From assembly GCA_002372175.1 (NCBI GenBank), contig DFIS01000055.1:77268-141267 (forward strand): a DNA stretch of 64,000 bases, written 5' to 3'. The DNA comes from Solobacterium sp. UBA3691 (GTDB taxonomy: Bacteria; Bacillota_I; Bacilli_A; Erysipelotrichales; Erysipelotrichaceae). The position numbers and the translations under genes were made by a program. Positions 9,356-18,721 of this stretch are shown here, piece after piece; within the stretch, counting starts at the first letter, position 1, and the number at the start of each line of letters is the position of its first letter. Under the pieces are notes generated by a model. It searched no databases, was not told where the DNA came from, and saw only the letters and a program-made list of their open reading frames with translations.

Positions 9356-9406
9356 AATCCAAAGAAATTGTATCTCAAACCAAAGTTTTCGTCAATCAAT
9401 CCAAAG
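9356..9406 (-). promoter_or_regulatory. Sigma-A promoter with three 21-bp-phased direct repeats
   Basis: On the minus strand TTGACG (9395-9390), a 17-bp spacer and TACAAT (9372-9367) form a near-consensus promoter for the AlbA_2 gene. CTTTGG(A/T)TT occurs three times in the same orientation, at 9398-9406, 9377-9385 and 9356-9364. The period is exactly 21 bp, two helical turns. The copies lie just upstream of -35, in the spacer, and at the expected transcription start, as expected for an autoregulatory operator. Confidence 0.75.
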
Positions 9407-9830
9407 AAAAAAACACCCTGCATTATGCAAAGTGCTTTCATCATTCATCGGGTAGTTCACCTCAAAAGGTGTAAACGGGGTGTAAATCAGATACCACTCT
9501 GCCCATAAATGGCTTATTTCCGCCATTTCTTTAGGGCGATTCAAATCCTGCCATGGTATACAAACAGTACTTTGATCATGTGAGTTTCACCGGCTTATGC
9601 CTTACTTTATGCGGGTATCCGCAATTATCGATTTCATTGAAATCCGGCACAAACCGGTATCTCCCTGCATATCTTGGACTTCAATGTAGATACAATAAAC
9701 CGAAAATACCTGTCTTCCCTCCTTTGCAGGAGAGCCTTCCGTTACGACATGGTGAATATACCATAATCATATCATCTCCCGTACTAAACCTCCGTATTCC
9801 GGCAGTAAAACCTTCAAAACTTTTAGGCTA
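9407..9830. other. Non-coding stretch at right island edge
   Basis: About 420 bp without a credible gene. It contains the right-hand GGTGTAA pair (9464-9485) and a 7-bp inverted repeat AAATGGC/GCCATTT (9507-9513, 9522-9528). A 92-codon open frame at 9553-9831 has no ribosome site and no recognisable motif. Probably decayed element sequence between the island and the flavodoxin operon. Confidence 0.5.
9464..9485 (+). repeat. GGTGTAA repeat pair at right island boundary
   Basis: AAAAGGTGTAAA at 9464-9475 is identical to 4420-4431. It is followed by a second GGTGTAA at 9479-9485, four bases after the first, against five at the left copy. Same orientation as the left copy, so the 5-kb island lies between imperfect direct repeats, as expected for an integrated element. 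Confidence 0.5.
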
Positions 9831-9866
9831 AATAATAAAACTTCACTCCGGCATACAGAGTGAAGT
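9831..9866 (-). terminator. Rho-independent terminator of flavodoxin operon
   Basis: ACTTCACTC (9840-9848) pairs with GAGTGAAGT (9858-9866), loop 9 nt. On the minus strand the stem is followed by TTTATTATT, a T-rich tail, just downstream of the flavodoxin lipoprotein gene. Confidence 0.8.
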
Positions 9867-9894
9867 CATTTGAGAACTCTGATGGTCAGCTGTC

Positions 9895-10605
9895 TCAGAA
9901 GCCAAGTTCAGAGAGCCAGCTGTTTACGTTTTTCCTTACTTTCTCCTGCGCATTCTGGCAGTCGCTTCCACGAATCGCGAGGCCTTTCCCGATCACTGCA
10001 CTCGGGCATTTTTCTTTCAGCTTTTTATCAAATCCTGCCAGCCCGCTTCCTTCATTCGTGGAAAACGGAATCAGCGTCTTGCCGGAAAAATCATTGTTTT
10101 CGAAGAGTGTATACATGATCATCGGCCAGTCACCCCACCATACCGGAGAGCCGATGAAAACCGTATCATACCCGGCAAGCTCCGGCAGATCCCCGGCGTA
10201 TGCAGGTCTTGCGTTTTCACTCTGTTCCCGCTTTGCGACATCGGTCAATTCTTCGTATGTCATGGGATAATGATCATCCTCAGGCAGTACCTCAAAAAGG
10301 TCTGCACCGGTTTCTTCCGCGATCATTTCCGCTGCGATTGCCGTATTGTCATGCTCGATCACACCGACAGTGTACTGTTCCCCGGTTCGTGAAAAGTAGA
10401 TGACAAGCACATGACTGCCGGCCGTTTCCTCTGCACTGGCACTGTCTGTAATTGTTTCTGCAGATTCCGCCGGGGTTTTCTCACTGTCTGTTTCTGCCGG
10501 CTGCGGGCTTGTTTCTTCTGCTGTTTGCGTATTCCCGCAGGCTGAAAGTGAACCGATCAGGACGGCTGCCGTCAAAGCTGTGAATATCTTCTTCTGACAC
10601 TTCAT
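9895..10605 (-). CDS. Flavodoxin-like lipoprotein
   Basis: A 236-residue protein with a signal sequence and lipobox LSAC (Cys about 22), then an acidic Thr/Glu/Ser linker to about residue 65. A flavodoxin domain follows: VIYFSRTGEQY is the FMN phosphate loop, and GSPVWWGDWP and STNEGSGLAG are the isoalloxazine-contacting loops. Flavodoxin_4-type proteins bind FMN and act in redox transfer or quinone reduction. Anchoring one outside the membrane is unusual but known in Bacillota. It is the last gene of the operon that also holds two aldo/keto reductases and starts 11 bp after the first of them. Confidence 0.85.
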   Translation of the reverse strand: MKCQKKIFTALTAAVLIGSLSACGNTQTAEETSPQPAETDSEKTPAESAETITDSASAEETAGSHVLVIYFSRTGEQYTVGVIEHDNTAIAAEMIAEETGADLFEVLPEDDHYPMTYEELTDVAKREQSENARPAYAGDLPELAGYDTVFIGSPVWWGDWPMIMYTLFENNDFSGKTLIPFSTNEGSGLAGFDKKLKEKCPSAVIGKGLAIRGSDCQNAQEKVRKNVNSWLSELGF

Positions 10606-10616
10606 CGCAAAATCTC

Positions 10617-11579
<963 letters not shown>

Positions 11580-11595
11580 TGCTTTTCACTCCCTG

Positions 11596-12438
11596 TTATT
11601 TTGTTTCAAATGCAGGCCGCCATGCCGCAAATCCTGCCAGCTGTTCGTCCGTCCGGTGATAGTAGCGCTCACCTTTATCCAGCTTTGCGATCTCCGCCAT
11701 CTCTTCCTCCGTCAGCCGGAAATCCAGGATGTTCAGATTTTCCCTGATATGATCGACATTCTTACTGCCGGGGATCACCGCAAAGCCCATCTGGGTATGC
11801 CAGCGCAGGATGACCTGTGCCGGTGTCTTGCCGTACTTCTTTCCAAGCTCCGCAAACACAGGTTCATTCAGAAGGGACTTATCGCCATGTCCCAGCGGGT
11901 ACCAGCTCATCAGCTTGATTCCGTACCGGTCCAGAGTCCTGCGAAGTTCCTTCTGTGTAAAGTAAGGATGTGCCTCCGCCTGAATGAACTGGGGAACGAT
12001 CTCCCATTTAGTCTCAAGTTCTTCGATATATTTCCCTTCGAAGTTCGAAATACCGATACTCCTTGCCTTGCCCTCTTTATATGCTTTTTCCAGCAGACGG
12101 TATCCCGCAAGCCAGTTTCCTGCCGGCTGATGAATGTAAAGAAGATCCACATACTCTACACCAAGGCGCGCCAGTGTCTCGTCCACGGCATTCTCATTTT
12201 CATACTCGCTCGGCCAGAGCTTTGTGGAGATGAATACTTCTTCCCGTTTCAGACCGCTTTCTCTGATCCCTCTTCCGCAGGCTCTCTCATTGACGTAGGC
12301 ATTGGCTGTATCCACCAGCGAATACCCCATTTTCAGTGCTTCCCTGACGCTGTTTTCTGCTTCTGCCGGAGAAAGCCTGAAGGTTCCGATTCCGACTGCA
12401 GGACATTCCAGTTTGTTATTCAAGATGATATATTCCAT
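11596..12438 (-). CDS. Aldo/keto reductase (diketogluconate reductase type)
   Basis: A 280-residue aldo/keto reductase, shorter than its neighbour and closer to the AKR5 group annotated as 2,5-diketo-D-gluconate reductase. Visible are LVDTANAYVNE (Asp, Tyr), ISTKLW (Lys), LLYIHQPAG (His) and VIPGSKNVDHI for NADPH. GAGGT upstream of ATG 12438 supports the start. It is separated from the NTF2-like gene by 12 bp and from the next reductase by 16 bp, so all are co-transcribed. The specific substrate cannot be inferred. Confidence 0.88.
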   Translation of the reverse strand: MEYIILNNKLECPAVGIGTFRLSPAEAENSVREALKMGYSLVDTANAYVNERACGRGIRESGLKREEVFISTKLWPSEYENENAVDETLARLGVEYVDLLYIHQPAGNWLAGYRLLEKAYKEGKARSIGISNFEGKYIEELETKWEIVPQFIQAEAHPYFTQKELRRTLDRYGIKLMSWYPLGHGDKSLLNEPVFAELGKKYGKTPAQVILRWHTQMGFAVIPGSKNVDHIRENLNILDFRLTEEEMAEIAKLDKGERYYHRTDEQLAGFAAWRPAFETK

Positions 12439-12450
12439 TTCCGTTACCTC

Positions 12451-12819
12451 CTAGTATGTTGATGCTTTGGACTTTGTCAGTTTCCAGCTGCCGTTTTCTC
12501 TTCTGAGCGTAAAATCCCCCTGCAGGCGCCAGCTGTGTTTTCCGCCGCCGTAAACTGCCGCAAGGACCCGGCTTTTCCCGGTCATGACAGCTTCATCACC
12601 GTCAATACGGACCTCAATACTGTCATGATCTGCCGAATAGTAGTTAAATGTACCATCTGTAAGTCCCCTCAGGAAGCTTTCTTTTGACTGCCGTATGCCT
12701 GTCATATGTTCAAGACAGTAATCCTCTGACATCAGTGAGCGCAGAAGATCTGTGTCTTTCCGGATCATTCCGTCCCAGTATTTCCGGTACATCTCCCTGA
12801 TCGATTCCGTCTCTGTCAT
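12451..12819 (-). CDS. NTF2/SnoaL-like protein
   Basis: A 122-residue protein with the cone-shaped NTF2-like pattern: an N-terminal helix ([13 protein letters not shown]), then [16 protein letters not shown], and antiparallel strands ending [19 protein letters not shown]. Such proteins may bind or isomerise small molecules, and many have no known activity. Its ATG lies inside the stop of the acetyltransferase gene (4-bp overlap), so translation is probably coupled. Position between acetyltransferase and reductases suggests a small-molecule or detoxification role, by context only. Confidence 0.75.
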   Translation of the reverse strand: MTETESIREMYRKYWDGMIRKDTDLLRSLMSEDYCLEHMTGIRQSKESFLRGLTDGTFNYYSADHDSIEVRIDGDEAVMTGKSRVLAAVYGGGKHSWRLQGDFTLRRENGSWKLTKSKASTY

Positions 12820-13400
12820 TCTTTCTGCTCCCCGGGATCCATATACTTGATGACCTTTGCCGGCACACCGCCGACGACCGCGTAATCCGGAACATCTTTT
12901 GTGACTACAGCTCCCGCCGCAACGACCGCATACTTCCCGATCGTGACACCGGGGCAGATCGTTACATTCATGCCAAGCCAGGCATTCTTCCCGACCGTGA
13001 CCTTCCCGTATGTATATGTCGTATGACGTTCATTCATGTCGTGATTGATCGTGGCAATCCTCAGACCCGGTGCTGACATGGAACCATCTTCAAATTCGAT
13101 ACCGCCGGAGGCAGAGAGGATCGCAGAATGATTGATAAACACGCCCTTTCCGAATTTGACACGGTTGCCGAAATCACAGATAAACGGTGTCAGGATCCGG
13201 ACATCATCCAGCTTTCTGCCAAACAGTTCCTCGAGATACCCGACATAGGACGGAGCATCCGGCATGCATGCATTGGCCTTGGCGCAGAGCACCCTCGCAC
13301 GCATCATCTCATCAACGGCCTCTTTGAAGTACGGCTCCCGTACACTCGTCGGACCTCCGCTTTCCATCAGATCAAACACGTATCCCTTTTCGTATTCCAT
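12816..13400 (-). CDS. Sugar O-acetyltransferase (maltose/galactoside type)
   Basis: A 194-residue left-handed beta-helix acetyltransferase of the Maa/LacA group. The N-terminal cap ([13 protein letters not shown] to LFGRKLDD) precedes hexapeptide repeats ([55 protein letters not shown]). The expected catalytic His is in ATINHD, and the C-terminus GGVPAKVI is family-typical. It transfers acetyl from acetyl-CoA to a sugar hydroxyl, probably as a trimer. AAGGAGC upstream of ATG 13400 supports the start. It follows a flavodoxin gene by 11 bp. Confidence 0.9.
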   Translation of the reverse strand: MEYEKGYVFDLMESGGPTSVREPYFKEAVDEMMRARVLCAKANACMPDAPSYVGYLEELFGRKLDDVRILTPFICDFGNRVKFGKGVFINHSAILSASGGIEFEDGSMSAPGLRIATINHDMNERHTTYTYGKVTVGKNAWLGMNVTICPGVTIGKYAVVAAGAVVTKDVPDYAVVGGVPAKVIKYMDPGEQKE

Positions 13401-13411
13401 GCGTCAGCTCC

Positions 13412-13933
13412 TTACATGAGCCCGTTTTCCGCAAGCCATCTCCTGACACGGGGTGCCGCATTGGCTGCTTCACTTCCCGTGACAGACAGGCCTCTTCTTA
13501 CTTCCGCACCGGGACAGGTCTTTTTGATATCCCGTTCACTGCCGCCCATACCGCTGCCTTCGTTGGTGCAGAGCGGAAGGATCGTCTTTCCGGAGAAATC
13601 AAATTTCTCAAGGAAGGTGAACACGGCCATCGGCATGGTTCCCCAGTAGTTCGGATACGCGAGAATTACCGTGTCATATTCATCGATGGAATCCGGCATG
13701 GATACCAGCTCCGGACGTGCCTTTGCCCGCAGGTCTTTCTTGGCCTCATCAATACAGGTCATATAGACCGGTGAATACGGGTTCTTCATCTCGATCTTGA
13801 AAGTATCTGCTTCGATCATCTTCTTCATGTCATTTACGACGATCTCGGTATTTCCGACCTTTACATATCTCATCGCACCGCCGAAGTAGTTTTCATCAGC
13901 TCTTGAAAAATAAGCAATCAGTGTCTTAGCCAT
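13412..13933 (-). CDS. Cytoplasmic flavodoxin
   Basis: A 173-residue protein of the Flavodoxin_4 type: TLIAYFSRADENY (phosphate loop region), AYPNYWGTMP and LCTNEGSGMGG (flavin loops). There is no signal peptide, in contrast to the lipoprotein paralogue at 9.9 kb. GGAGG lies about 8 nt before ATG 13933. It is the first gene of the reductase operon and is divergent from the LysR regulator, 132 bp away, so it is the likely primary target of that regulator. FMN binding is expected from the family; the redox partner is unknown. Confidence 0.88.
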   Translation of the reverse strand: MAKTLIAYFSRADENYFGGAMRYVKVGNTEIVVNDMKKMIEADTFKIEMKNPYSPVYMTCIDEAKKDLRAKARPELVSMPDSIDEYDTVILAYPNYWGTMPMAVFTFLEKFDFSGKTILPLCTNEGSGMGGSERDIKKTCPGAEVRRGLSVTGSEAANAAPRVRRWLAENGLM

Positions 13934-14065
13934 GTTTGATCCTCCTTACTATGTCCGCATCCATGCGGCTGTTTCCTTATCTGATGTTATTGTCACACGG
14001 TGCTATTGCTTAATCTAATTGAAATACTATATACTTGATTTAATATTTAAATAGCTTGTGATTCT
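13934..14065. promoter_or_regulatory. Divergent control region, flavodoxin operon / LysR gene
   Basis: 132 bp between divergent starts. The centre is AT-rich (about 14000-14050) and holds several partly palindromic A/T stretches such as TTTAATATTTAAA. LysR-type regulators usually bind such a shared region and control both sides. No -35/-10 pair is convincing enough to mark. Confidence 0.45.
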
Positions 14066-14953
14066 ATGACGATTAAACAGATCGATTACTGTATTGAACT
14101 TTCCCGTACATTGAACTTCAGCCGTGCCGCTGAAAACATGTTTGTCAGCCAGCCGACATTTTCCTATCAGATTAAGCTTCTGGAGGAAGAGATCGGTTTT
14201 GCGGTTTTTGACCGTAACGGAAAGGGTGCTTCTCTTACTCCCGCCGGTGCCCAGTTCGTGGCTTACCTGGCCGGTATGCGTCAGGAATTAAAGCGGGCGA
14301 TCGAGCAGGGGCAGAATTTCAGTGCGAAGTATCAGGACAACATCACGATCAGTATGATGGTCCGTCAGGCTGTCTATTTCCTGCCGGAAGCCATGCGGCT
14401 GTTTGAGGAACAGGAACCGGGTGTACAGATCACGCCGGTCTTTCGGTACGAAGGCGGTATGGAATCCTTCCTGAAGGAAGAGTCTGATATCCTGTTTGCC
14501 CTGAAGGAACAGAGCAGGCAGGTTGCCGGCATCACCGTTCATGATCTGTTTGAAAGCCGGATCTATCTGATCACGGAAAGAGACGACCCTCTCGCCCTGA
14601 AAAATACCATCACGGAAAGCGACCTGTATGGCCGGACACTGATGGTCGGGGGAGGATCCCCGCCCGCATTAAGAGCCGTACAGCAGCGGCTGATCGCAGG
14701 CGGTAAGATCAATTACTTTAACAGTCCGGATCATGATACAACGCTGACAAATGTAGCAGCGAAAAGAGGGATCTGTCTTGCGCCGGGATTTCTGAATGAT
14801 CACAGCGGTCAGTTTGCCTGGATCCCGTTTGACTGTAAAGAAAGCTTTACCTGTCAGCTGCTGACACACAAAACAGATGCCAGAGAAAGTGTCAAAAAGT
14901 TTATCGGGATACTGAAGAAGCTCTACGCCGACGCTGTCGCCTTCCCGCTGTAG
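14066..14953 (+). CDS. LysR-family transcriptional regulator
   Basis: A 295-residue regulator. The N-terminal winged helix-turn-helix is plain (DYCIELSRTLNFSRAAENMF, SQPTFSYQIKLLEEEIG, FDRNGKGASLTPAG), followed by the linker helix and a periplasmic-binding-protein-like effector domain from about residue 90. It is divergent from the flavodoxin/aldo-keto reductase operon and most likely controls it in response to a small inducer, possibly a quinone or carbonyl stress signal; the inducer is a guess. A terminator follows at 14981. Confidence 0.9.
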   Translation: MTIKQIDYCIELSRTLNFSRAAENMFVSQPTFSYQIKLLEEEIGFAVFDRNGKGASLTPAGAQFVAYLAGMRQELKRAIEQGQNFSAKYQDNITISMMVRQAVYFLPEAMRLFEEQEPGVQITPVFRYEGGMESFLKEESDILFALKEQSRQVAGITVHDLFESRIYLITERDDPLALKNTITESDLYGRTLMVGGGSPPALRAVQQRLIAGGKINYFNSPDHDTTLTNVAAKRGICLAPGFLNDHSGQFAWIPFDCKESFTCQLLTHKTDARESVKKFIGILKKLYADAVAFPL

Positions 14954-14980
14954 GATACGGCCAAAGCATCAACAATAATT

Positions 14981-15007
14981 ACCGGGCAGGAATCCTGTCC
15001 GGTTTTA
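14981..15007 (+). terminator. Terminator of LysR gene
   Basis: ACCGGGCAGG (14981-14990) pairs with CCTGTCCGGT (14994-15003) including one G-T pair, with a 3-nt loop, followed by TTTA. It lies 28 bp after the LysR stop codon. Confidence 0.75.
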
Positions 15008-15066
15008 CTGTACTTTCATGATCCGGGAATGCACCTCAGCGCAAGGGAGTACTGATATGCCGGTAT

Positions 15067-15636
15067 TTATCCGGTTCGAGCATCCGGGAACCAGCCCATG
15101 TTGAAGCGCACTTCTTTACGCTGTATATCCCGGTTTGTATAGCAGCACGTATCAAAGCCGATCAGTGTAAATCCCTGATGAAGGTAGAAATCAACAGCGT
15201 TGACATTCGATGACTGTGTTTCCAGCATTAAGACACGGTATCCCCGGTCTTCTGTGATCTTCTTGGCCAGATCGATCAGCTGCCTGCCATAGCCCTGTCC
15301 TCTGATCCTTTCCGACACAAATAACTCTGTGATCAGGAGTCTGTTGGACCATTCTTCCGGGCATACCTCTATGGCTGCCAGTAACTGTCCGTCTTCCGTG
15401 ATACCGTAGGCTTCAGCATTCTCCCACCAGTCTTCATATAGCTTATCCGGGTAATCTCCGTCTTCCGGCACATGGGTAAACGGTTTTTCAAATCTTTTCT
15501 TCTGTATGGGAATACGGAAACCATCCTCGGTTCTGTCTACCGATATGTCATAGTAGTATTCCGATGTATATACGATTGGAAGAAGTGTTCCCTTCCAATC
15601 CTTTCTGTCGAGTTTCTGAATATTCATTTCCTTCAT
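15067..15636 (-). CDS. GNAT-family N-acetyltransferase
   Basis: A 189-residue protein if translation begins at ATG 15636 (a second ATG follows at 15627). The frame stays open to 15858 but that part runs into the flavodoxin gene on the same strand, so I discard it. The acetyl-CoA motif A is clear: LFVSERIRGQGYGRQLI, with Q/R-x-x-G-x-G. It is followed by LMLETQSSNVNAVDFYLHQG, typical of motif B. Substrate unknown. It is downstream of a flavodoxin gene by about 200 bp and may be transcribed with it. Confidence 0.85.
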   Translation of the reverse strand: MKEMNIQKLDRKDWKGTLLPIVYTSEYYYDISVDRTEDGFRIPIQKKRFEKPFTHVPEDGDYPDKLYEDWWENAEAYGITEDGQLLAAIEVCPEEWSNRLLITELFVSERIRGQGYGRQLIDLAKKITEDRGYRVLMLETQSSNVNAVDFYLHQGFTLIGFDTCCYTNRDIQRKEVRFNMGWFPDARTG

Positions 15637-15833
15637 AGGCACTCTTCGTATTATGGATGATATTATGTTCCCTCTCCATATCCCGGTATTTCGAACTAAT
15701 AATATTATACCCGACACCTTTGCATATACGGAAAAGTCATATGGTTTCTCTTCATTCTGACATTGCACTGAGATACACGAAAAAGAATAGTGCACTGCTT
15801 CTCCGGCAGTACACTCCATGTCTGTATACCCTG

Positions 15834-16307
15834 CTATTTCTGCAGGCTTTCCGCCCACTTCTTCATTCCTTCGGCATCGTCTGCGTCAAAGCGTACAGCG
15901 CTGAGGATCTCTGCTCCTCGGATGTACGGCTGAAGCTTTTCCTGTGTCTTGCCGATCCCGCTGCCGCCCGATGTCGCAAACAGACCGATCTTCTTGTCTG
16001 TCCAGTCATATGCCTTACAGAATGTATTGATCACGTTGGGTGCACATCCGTACCAGATCGGGAAGCCGATCAGTACGGTATCATAGTCTTCAAAGTGATC
16101 CACTGTCCCGCTGACCGCTACGTTCTTTTTGCCGAAGAACTCACGGTTGCATCGGGCCAGAGGATTGGTATACCTGAGATCTGCGGCTGTATAGGGCTTC
16201 TCCGGTACGATCTCAAAGAGATCCGCATGGATATTCTCTGCCAGCTTCTCTGCCGCTCTTCTGGTTGTGCCGCTTTCTGCACTGAAATAGACGACCAGTG
16301 TCTTCAT
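15834..16307 (-). CDS. Flavodoxin
   Basis: A 157-residue flavodoxin: TLVVYFSAESGTTRRAA is the FMN phosphate loop, IGFPIWYGCAPNV and FATSGGSGIGKT are the flavin loops. It is smaller than the two others in this cluster and closer to flavodoxins annotated in anaerobic gut Bacillota. There is no export signal. It starts 14 bp after the alpha/beta hydrolase gene, so the two are co-transcribed. Expected role is low-potential electron transfer or NADPH-quinone-type reduction; partner unknown. Confidence 0.88.
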   Translation of the reverse strand: MKTLVVYFSAESGTTRRAAEKLAENIHADLFEIVPEKPYTAADLRYTNPLARCNREFFGKKNVAVSGTVDHFEDYDTVLIGFPIWYGCAPNVINTFCKAYDWTDKKIGLFATSGGSGIGKTQEKLQPYIRGAEILSAVRFDADDAEGMKKWAESLQK

Positions 16308-16321
16308 GTCTTTCTTCTCTG

Positions 16322-17119
16322 TTATTCCTTCATCAGCCAGTGATAGACTCTTTCGTTAAAGTCTTTGGCTTCCTCATATACCGCATGTCCGTAATCGGGA
16401 TAATACCCAAAGGTACAGTGCGGGATCCTCTCGTAAATCTCATAAGCAGCTTCCGTGCCTACTGTTTTATCTTCTCCGCCGGCGATCACATATGTCGGAC
16501 AGGTGATCTGATCCAGTTCATCCAGGGCATTGAATGTGAGGATCGCTTCGGCATTGATCAGGAACCTGTCTGCCTCCTTCGGGTGGAATACCTTGCCAAG
16601 CAGTCCGGAGATCTTGCTGTATCTTCTGAGATTCTCTCCCGTATAGCTCTTTTCGGCTGTATCTTTCATCAGTTTCCCGTACTCCCCGTCGGCCGCATAG
16701 CTGATCCAGCGTGACAGATTCTTCTCAATCACCGGGTTGACACGGGCTGCCGGTACGGCCAGCACAAGCTTCCGTACAAGCTCGGGATGATCAATGGCCA
16801 GATACTGTGCGATCATACTGCCCTGCGATACACCGAGGACATCTGCCTGCTGAATATGCAGCGCACGCATTGCCTGCGCCTGATCTTCTGCCATCTCCCT
16901 GATCGTATATCCCGTGTGCATCTGGCGTTTGCGGCTGAACATGTATACCGTGTAGTCCTTTGAGAATATCCTGTATGACAGCGCCAGGGGAAGCGCCTTC
17001 CCGCGTACGGTTGCCAGTCCGTCAGAAAGCCCCGGCAGCATTACCAGCTTCTTCTCTCCCTTGCCGAAACAGACATAATCCATCATCGTACTGCCGATCC
17101 TTACCGCTCCGTTATGCAT
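16322..17119 (-). CDS. Alpha/beta hydrolase
   Basis: A 265-residue hydrolase. I place the start at ATG 17119, which has GAGGTGAGAGGT directly upstream; the frame reaches 17215 but that stretch overlaps the divergent promoter. The nucleophile elbow is GVSQGSM (Ser), the oxyanion region LVMLPGLSDG, and the expected His lies in DYGHAVYEEA. An Asp in VIAGGEDKTVG fits the catalytic acid. The fold covers esterases and lipases; substrate unknown. It heads a unit with the flavodoxin downstream. Confidence 0.85.
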   Translation of the reverse strand: MHNGAVRIGSTMMDYVCFGKGEKKLVMLPGLSDGLATVRGKALPLALSYRIFSKDYTVYMFSRKRQMHTGYTIREMAEDQAQAMRALHIQQADVLGVSQGSMIAQYLAIDHPELVRKLVLAVPAARVNPVIEKNLSRWISYAADGEYGKLMKDTAEKSYTGENLRRYSKISGLLGKVFHPKEADRFLINAEAILTFNALDELDQITCPTYVIAGGEDKTVGTEAAYEIYERIPHCTFGYYPDYGHAVYEEAKDFNERVYHWLMKE

Positions 17120-17189
17120 ACCTCTCACCTCACTATCATTATACTGTTTCCGCAGATTTCTGAGTGACTGTCCTGACCGGGTTTCTTTG

Positions 17190-17195
17190 TATAAT
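17190..17195 (+). promoter_or_regulatory. -10 box upstream of YwaF-like gene
   Basis: A perfect TATAAT lies 19 nt before ATG 17214, giving an expected leader of about 12 nt that contains AAAGGT. The -35 side is weak (GTGACT at 17164-17169, 20 bp away). It supports ATG 17214 rather than the in-frame TTG at 17187 that lies within the promoter. Confidence 0.5.
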
Positions 17196-17213
17196 AAACA
17201 TGAAAGGTCAAAC

Positions 17214-18011
17214 ATGTGCAGACCGCTTCCTCAGTCAGGAAGAATACCCTCTGCGCACACGGAACTTATGGATCTGTGTTTCTCACATACACCGCAAATG
17301 TACGGAATGTTTCACCTGACCATGCTAGGTGTGACTTTCATCATGGCACTACTGACATGGAGGAAATCTTCTGGTCTTTCGGAAGATAAGCTTGTGCGGA
17401 TCATCGGTATCTGCGGTCTTGGTCTGTGTGTGGCGGAGATATGGAAACAGCAGTTCTGCCTGTTTCTCTATGACGGGAAGTATGTCTTTGCGTACTTTCC
17501 GTTTCAGCTTTGCTCACTGTCGATGTATGTGAGTGTGATCTTTCCGTTTGTCTCTGTTCGCATAAAGAGAATACTGGCATCCTTTCAGTCCACGTACCTG
17601 ATGATTGCCGGGATCCTGGCTTTACTGTATCCGGAGGATATGTTACGTCCGCAGGTTCTTCTGACCATGCATGGTTTTCTCTATCATACCGTGATGATCA
17701 TCCTGTCTCTGCTGTCCCTGCACTATATGACGAAAGCAGGCGGAGATATCCGCGGGGCTGGTATCTTGTTCATCCTCTCTGCCGGGATCGCCTATCTTCT
17801 GAATGTATTCATGCATCACCTCGACCCTGCACAGTATACATATTTCTTCTATATCTCTCCGTATTTCGAGAATACCCAGCCTGTCTTCTCCCTGATCAGT
17901 CATCATATCGGGATCACGGCGGGCAATCTCTTCTACCTGCTCTGTATCATCCTGTCCGCATCACTTCTGCATACGTGGTATGTACACAGGCTGTCTGTTC
18001 CCAAGGTATAA
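17214..18011 (+). CDS. YwaF-like (TIGR02206) integral membrane protein
   Basis: A 265-residue protein with about seven hydrophobic segments: for example LTMLGVTFIMALLTW, IIGICGLGLCVAEIW, LLTMHGFLYHTVMIILSLLS and LFYLLCIILSASLLH. The motif FAYFPFQLCSLSMYV and the late NVFMHHLDP fit the YwaF/TMEM164-like family, whose function is not established. The start at ATG 17214 is set by the -10 box and AAAGGT. The stop codon is followed 7 nt later by the HAD gene. Location is the cytoplasmic membrane. Confidence 0.82.
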   Translation: MCRPLPQSGRIPSAHTELMDLCFSHTPQMYGMFHLTMLGVTFIMALLTWRKSSGLSEDKLVRIIGICGLGLCVAEIWKQQFCLFLYDGKYVFAYFPFQLCSLSMYVSVIFPFVSVRIKRILASFQSTYLMIAGILALLYPEDMLRPQVLLTMHGFLYHTVMIILSLLSLHYMTKAGGDIRGAGILFILSAGIAYLLNVFMHHLDPAQYTYFFYISPYFENTQPVFSLISHHIGITAGNLFYLLCIILSASLLHTWYVHRLSVPKV

Positions 18012-18018
18012 TACAGAT

Positions 18019-18687
18019 ATGTTTGATGGTGTTCTCTTTGACTTTAACGGTACCCTGCTACAGGATACGCCCTATCATATCAAAGCTTTTGCCCGGATCG
18101 CCCGGGAATCGTTTCATTATGACATGAGCGCGGAGGAGTTTACCTCGGTATATGCAGGACTGCCGAATCAGGAGATCCTGCGCCGGATGTCCGGGGATAC
18201 TCTCAGTTACGAAGAGCGGGAAGTTCTGTCTCTGCGCAAGGAAGCGTACTACCGTGAGATGGTGCGTGAGGCAGTACCTCGTGCACGTCTTACCGGCGGT
18301 GCAGAGGAACTGTTTGACTGGCTGCAGAAACAGAACATCCCGTATACGATCGTCAGTGCTTCGATCAGGGAGAATATCGATTTCTTTGTTGAGTGGTTCT
18401 CCCTCAGGCAGTGGTTTGACCCGGCACGGATCATCTACGATACCGGGGAATATGTATCCAAGAAGGAGATGTACCGGAAAGCCGCAGAGGTCATGAACAT
18501 GAAACATCCGCTGGTCTTTGAGGATTCCCTTTCCGGGGTCTCTTCTGCCCTTGAGATCGGTGCTTCTGTCATCTTTATCGAGGGAACTGCCAAGCTTCCG
18601 CCGGAGTATACCGTTCTGGCATCCCGCAGGGATATGTCAGACTGTATCTCCCTGCTTCAGCCTCTGCTTCGTACAAACAGACAATGA
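18019..18687 (+). CDS. HAD-superfamily phosphatase (beta-phosphoglucomutase-like)
   Basis: A 222-residue haloacid-dehalogenase-type hydrolase. Motif I is FDFNGTLLQD, i.e. D-x-N rather than the usual D-x-D. Motif II is TIVSAS, the motif III Lys is in VSKKEMY and motif IV is VFEDSLSGVSSA. A helical cap follows motif I. Phosphosugar hydrolysis is the usual activity. The start ATG 18019 has no close ribosome site but a TATAAT at 18007-18012, overlapping the stop of the preceding gene, so a near-leaderless transcript is possible. Confidence 0.87.
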   Translation: MFDGVLFDFNGTLLQDTPYHIKAFARIARESFHYDMSAEEFTSVYAGLPNQEILRRMSGDTLSYEEREVLSLRKEAYYREMVREAVPRARLTGGAEELFDWLQKQNIPYTIVSASIRENIDFFVEWFSLRQWFDPARIIYDTGEYVSKKEMYRKAAEVMNMKHPLVFEDSLSGVSSALEIGASVIFIEGTAKLPPEYTVLASRRDMSDCISLLQPLLRTNRQ

Positions 18688-18721
18688 TCTACAGAAGATA
18701 TTCAGGCAGGAGAAAACAGCG

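Noticed and set aside
9538..9553. TTCAAATCCTGCCA resembles the T arm and 3' end of a tRNA, a possible attachment core.
   Set aside because: The base before the loop is A, so the conserved G53-C61 pair is lost, and no acceptor, D or anticodon arm can be built around it.
9553..9831. 92-codon plus-strand open frame at the island edge.
   Set aside because: No ribosome site, no motif, unusual composition; more likely chance in decayed sequence.
15637..15858. In-frame N-terminal extension of the GNAT gene by 74 residues.
   Set aside because: It overlaps the flavodoxin gene on the same strand and the GNAT fold is complete without it.
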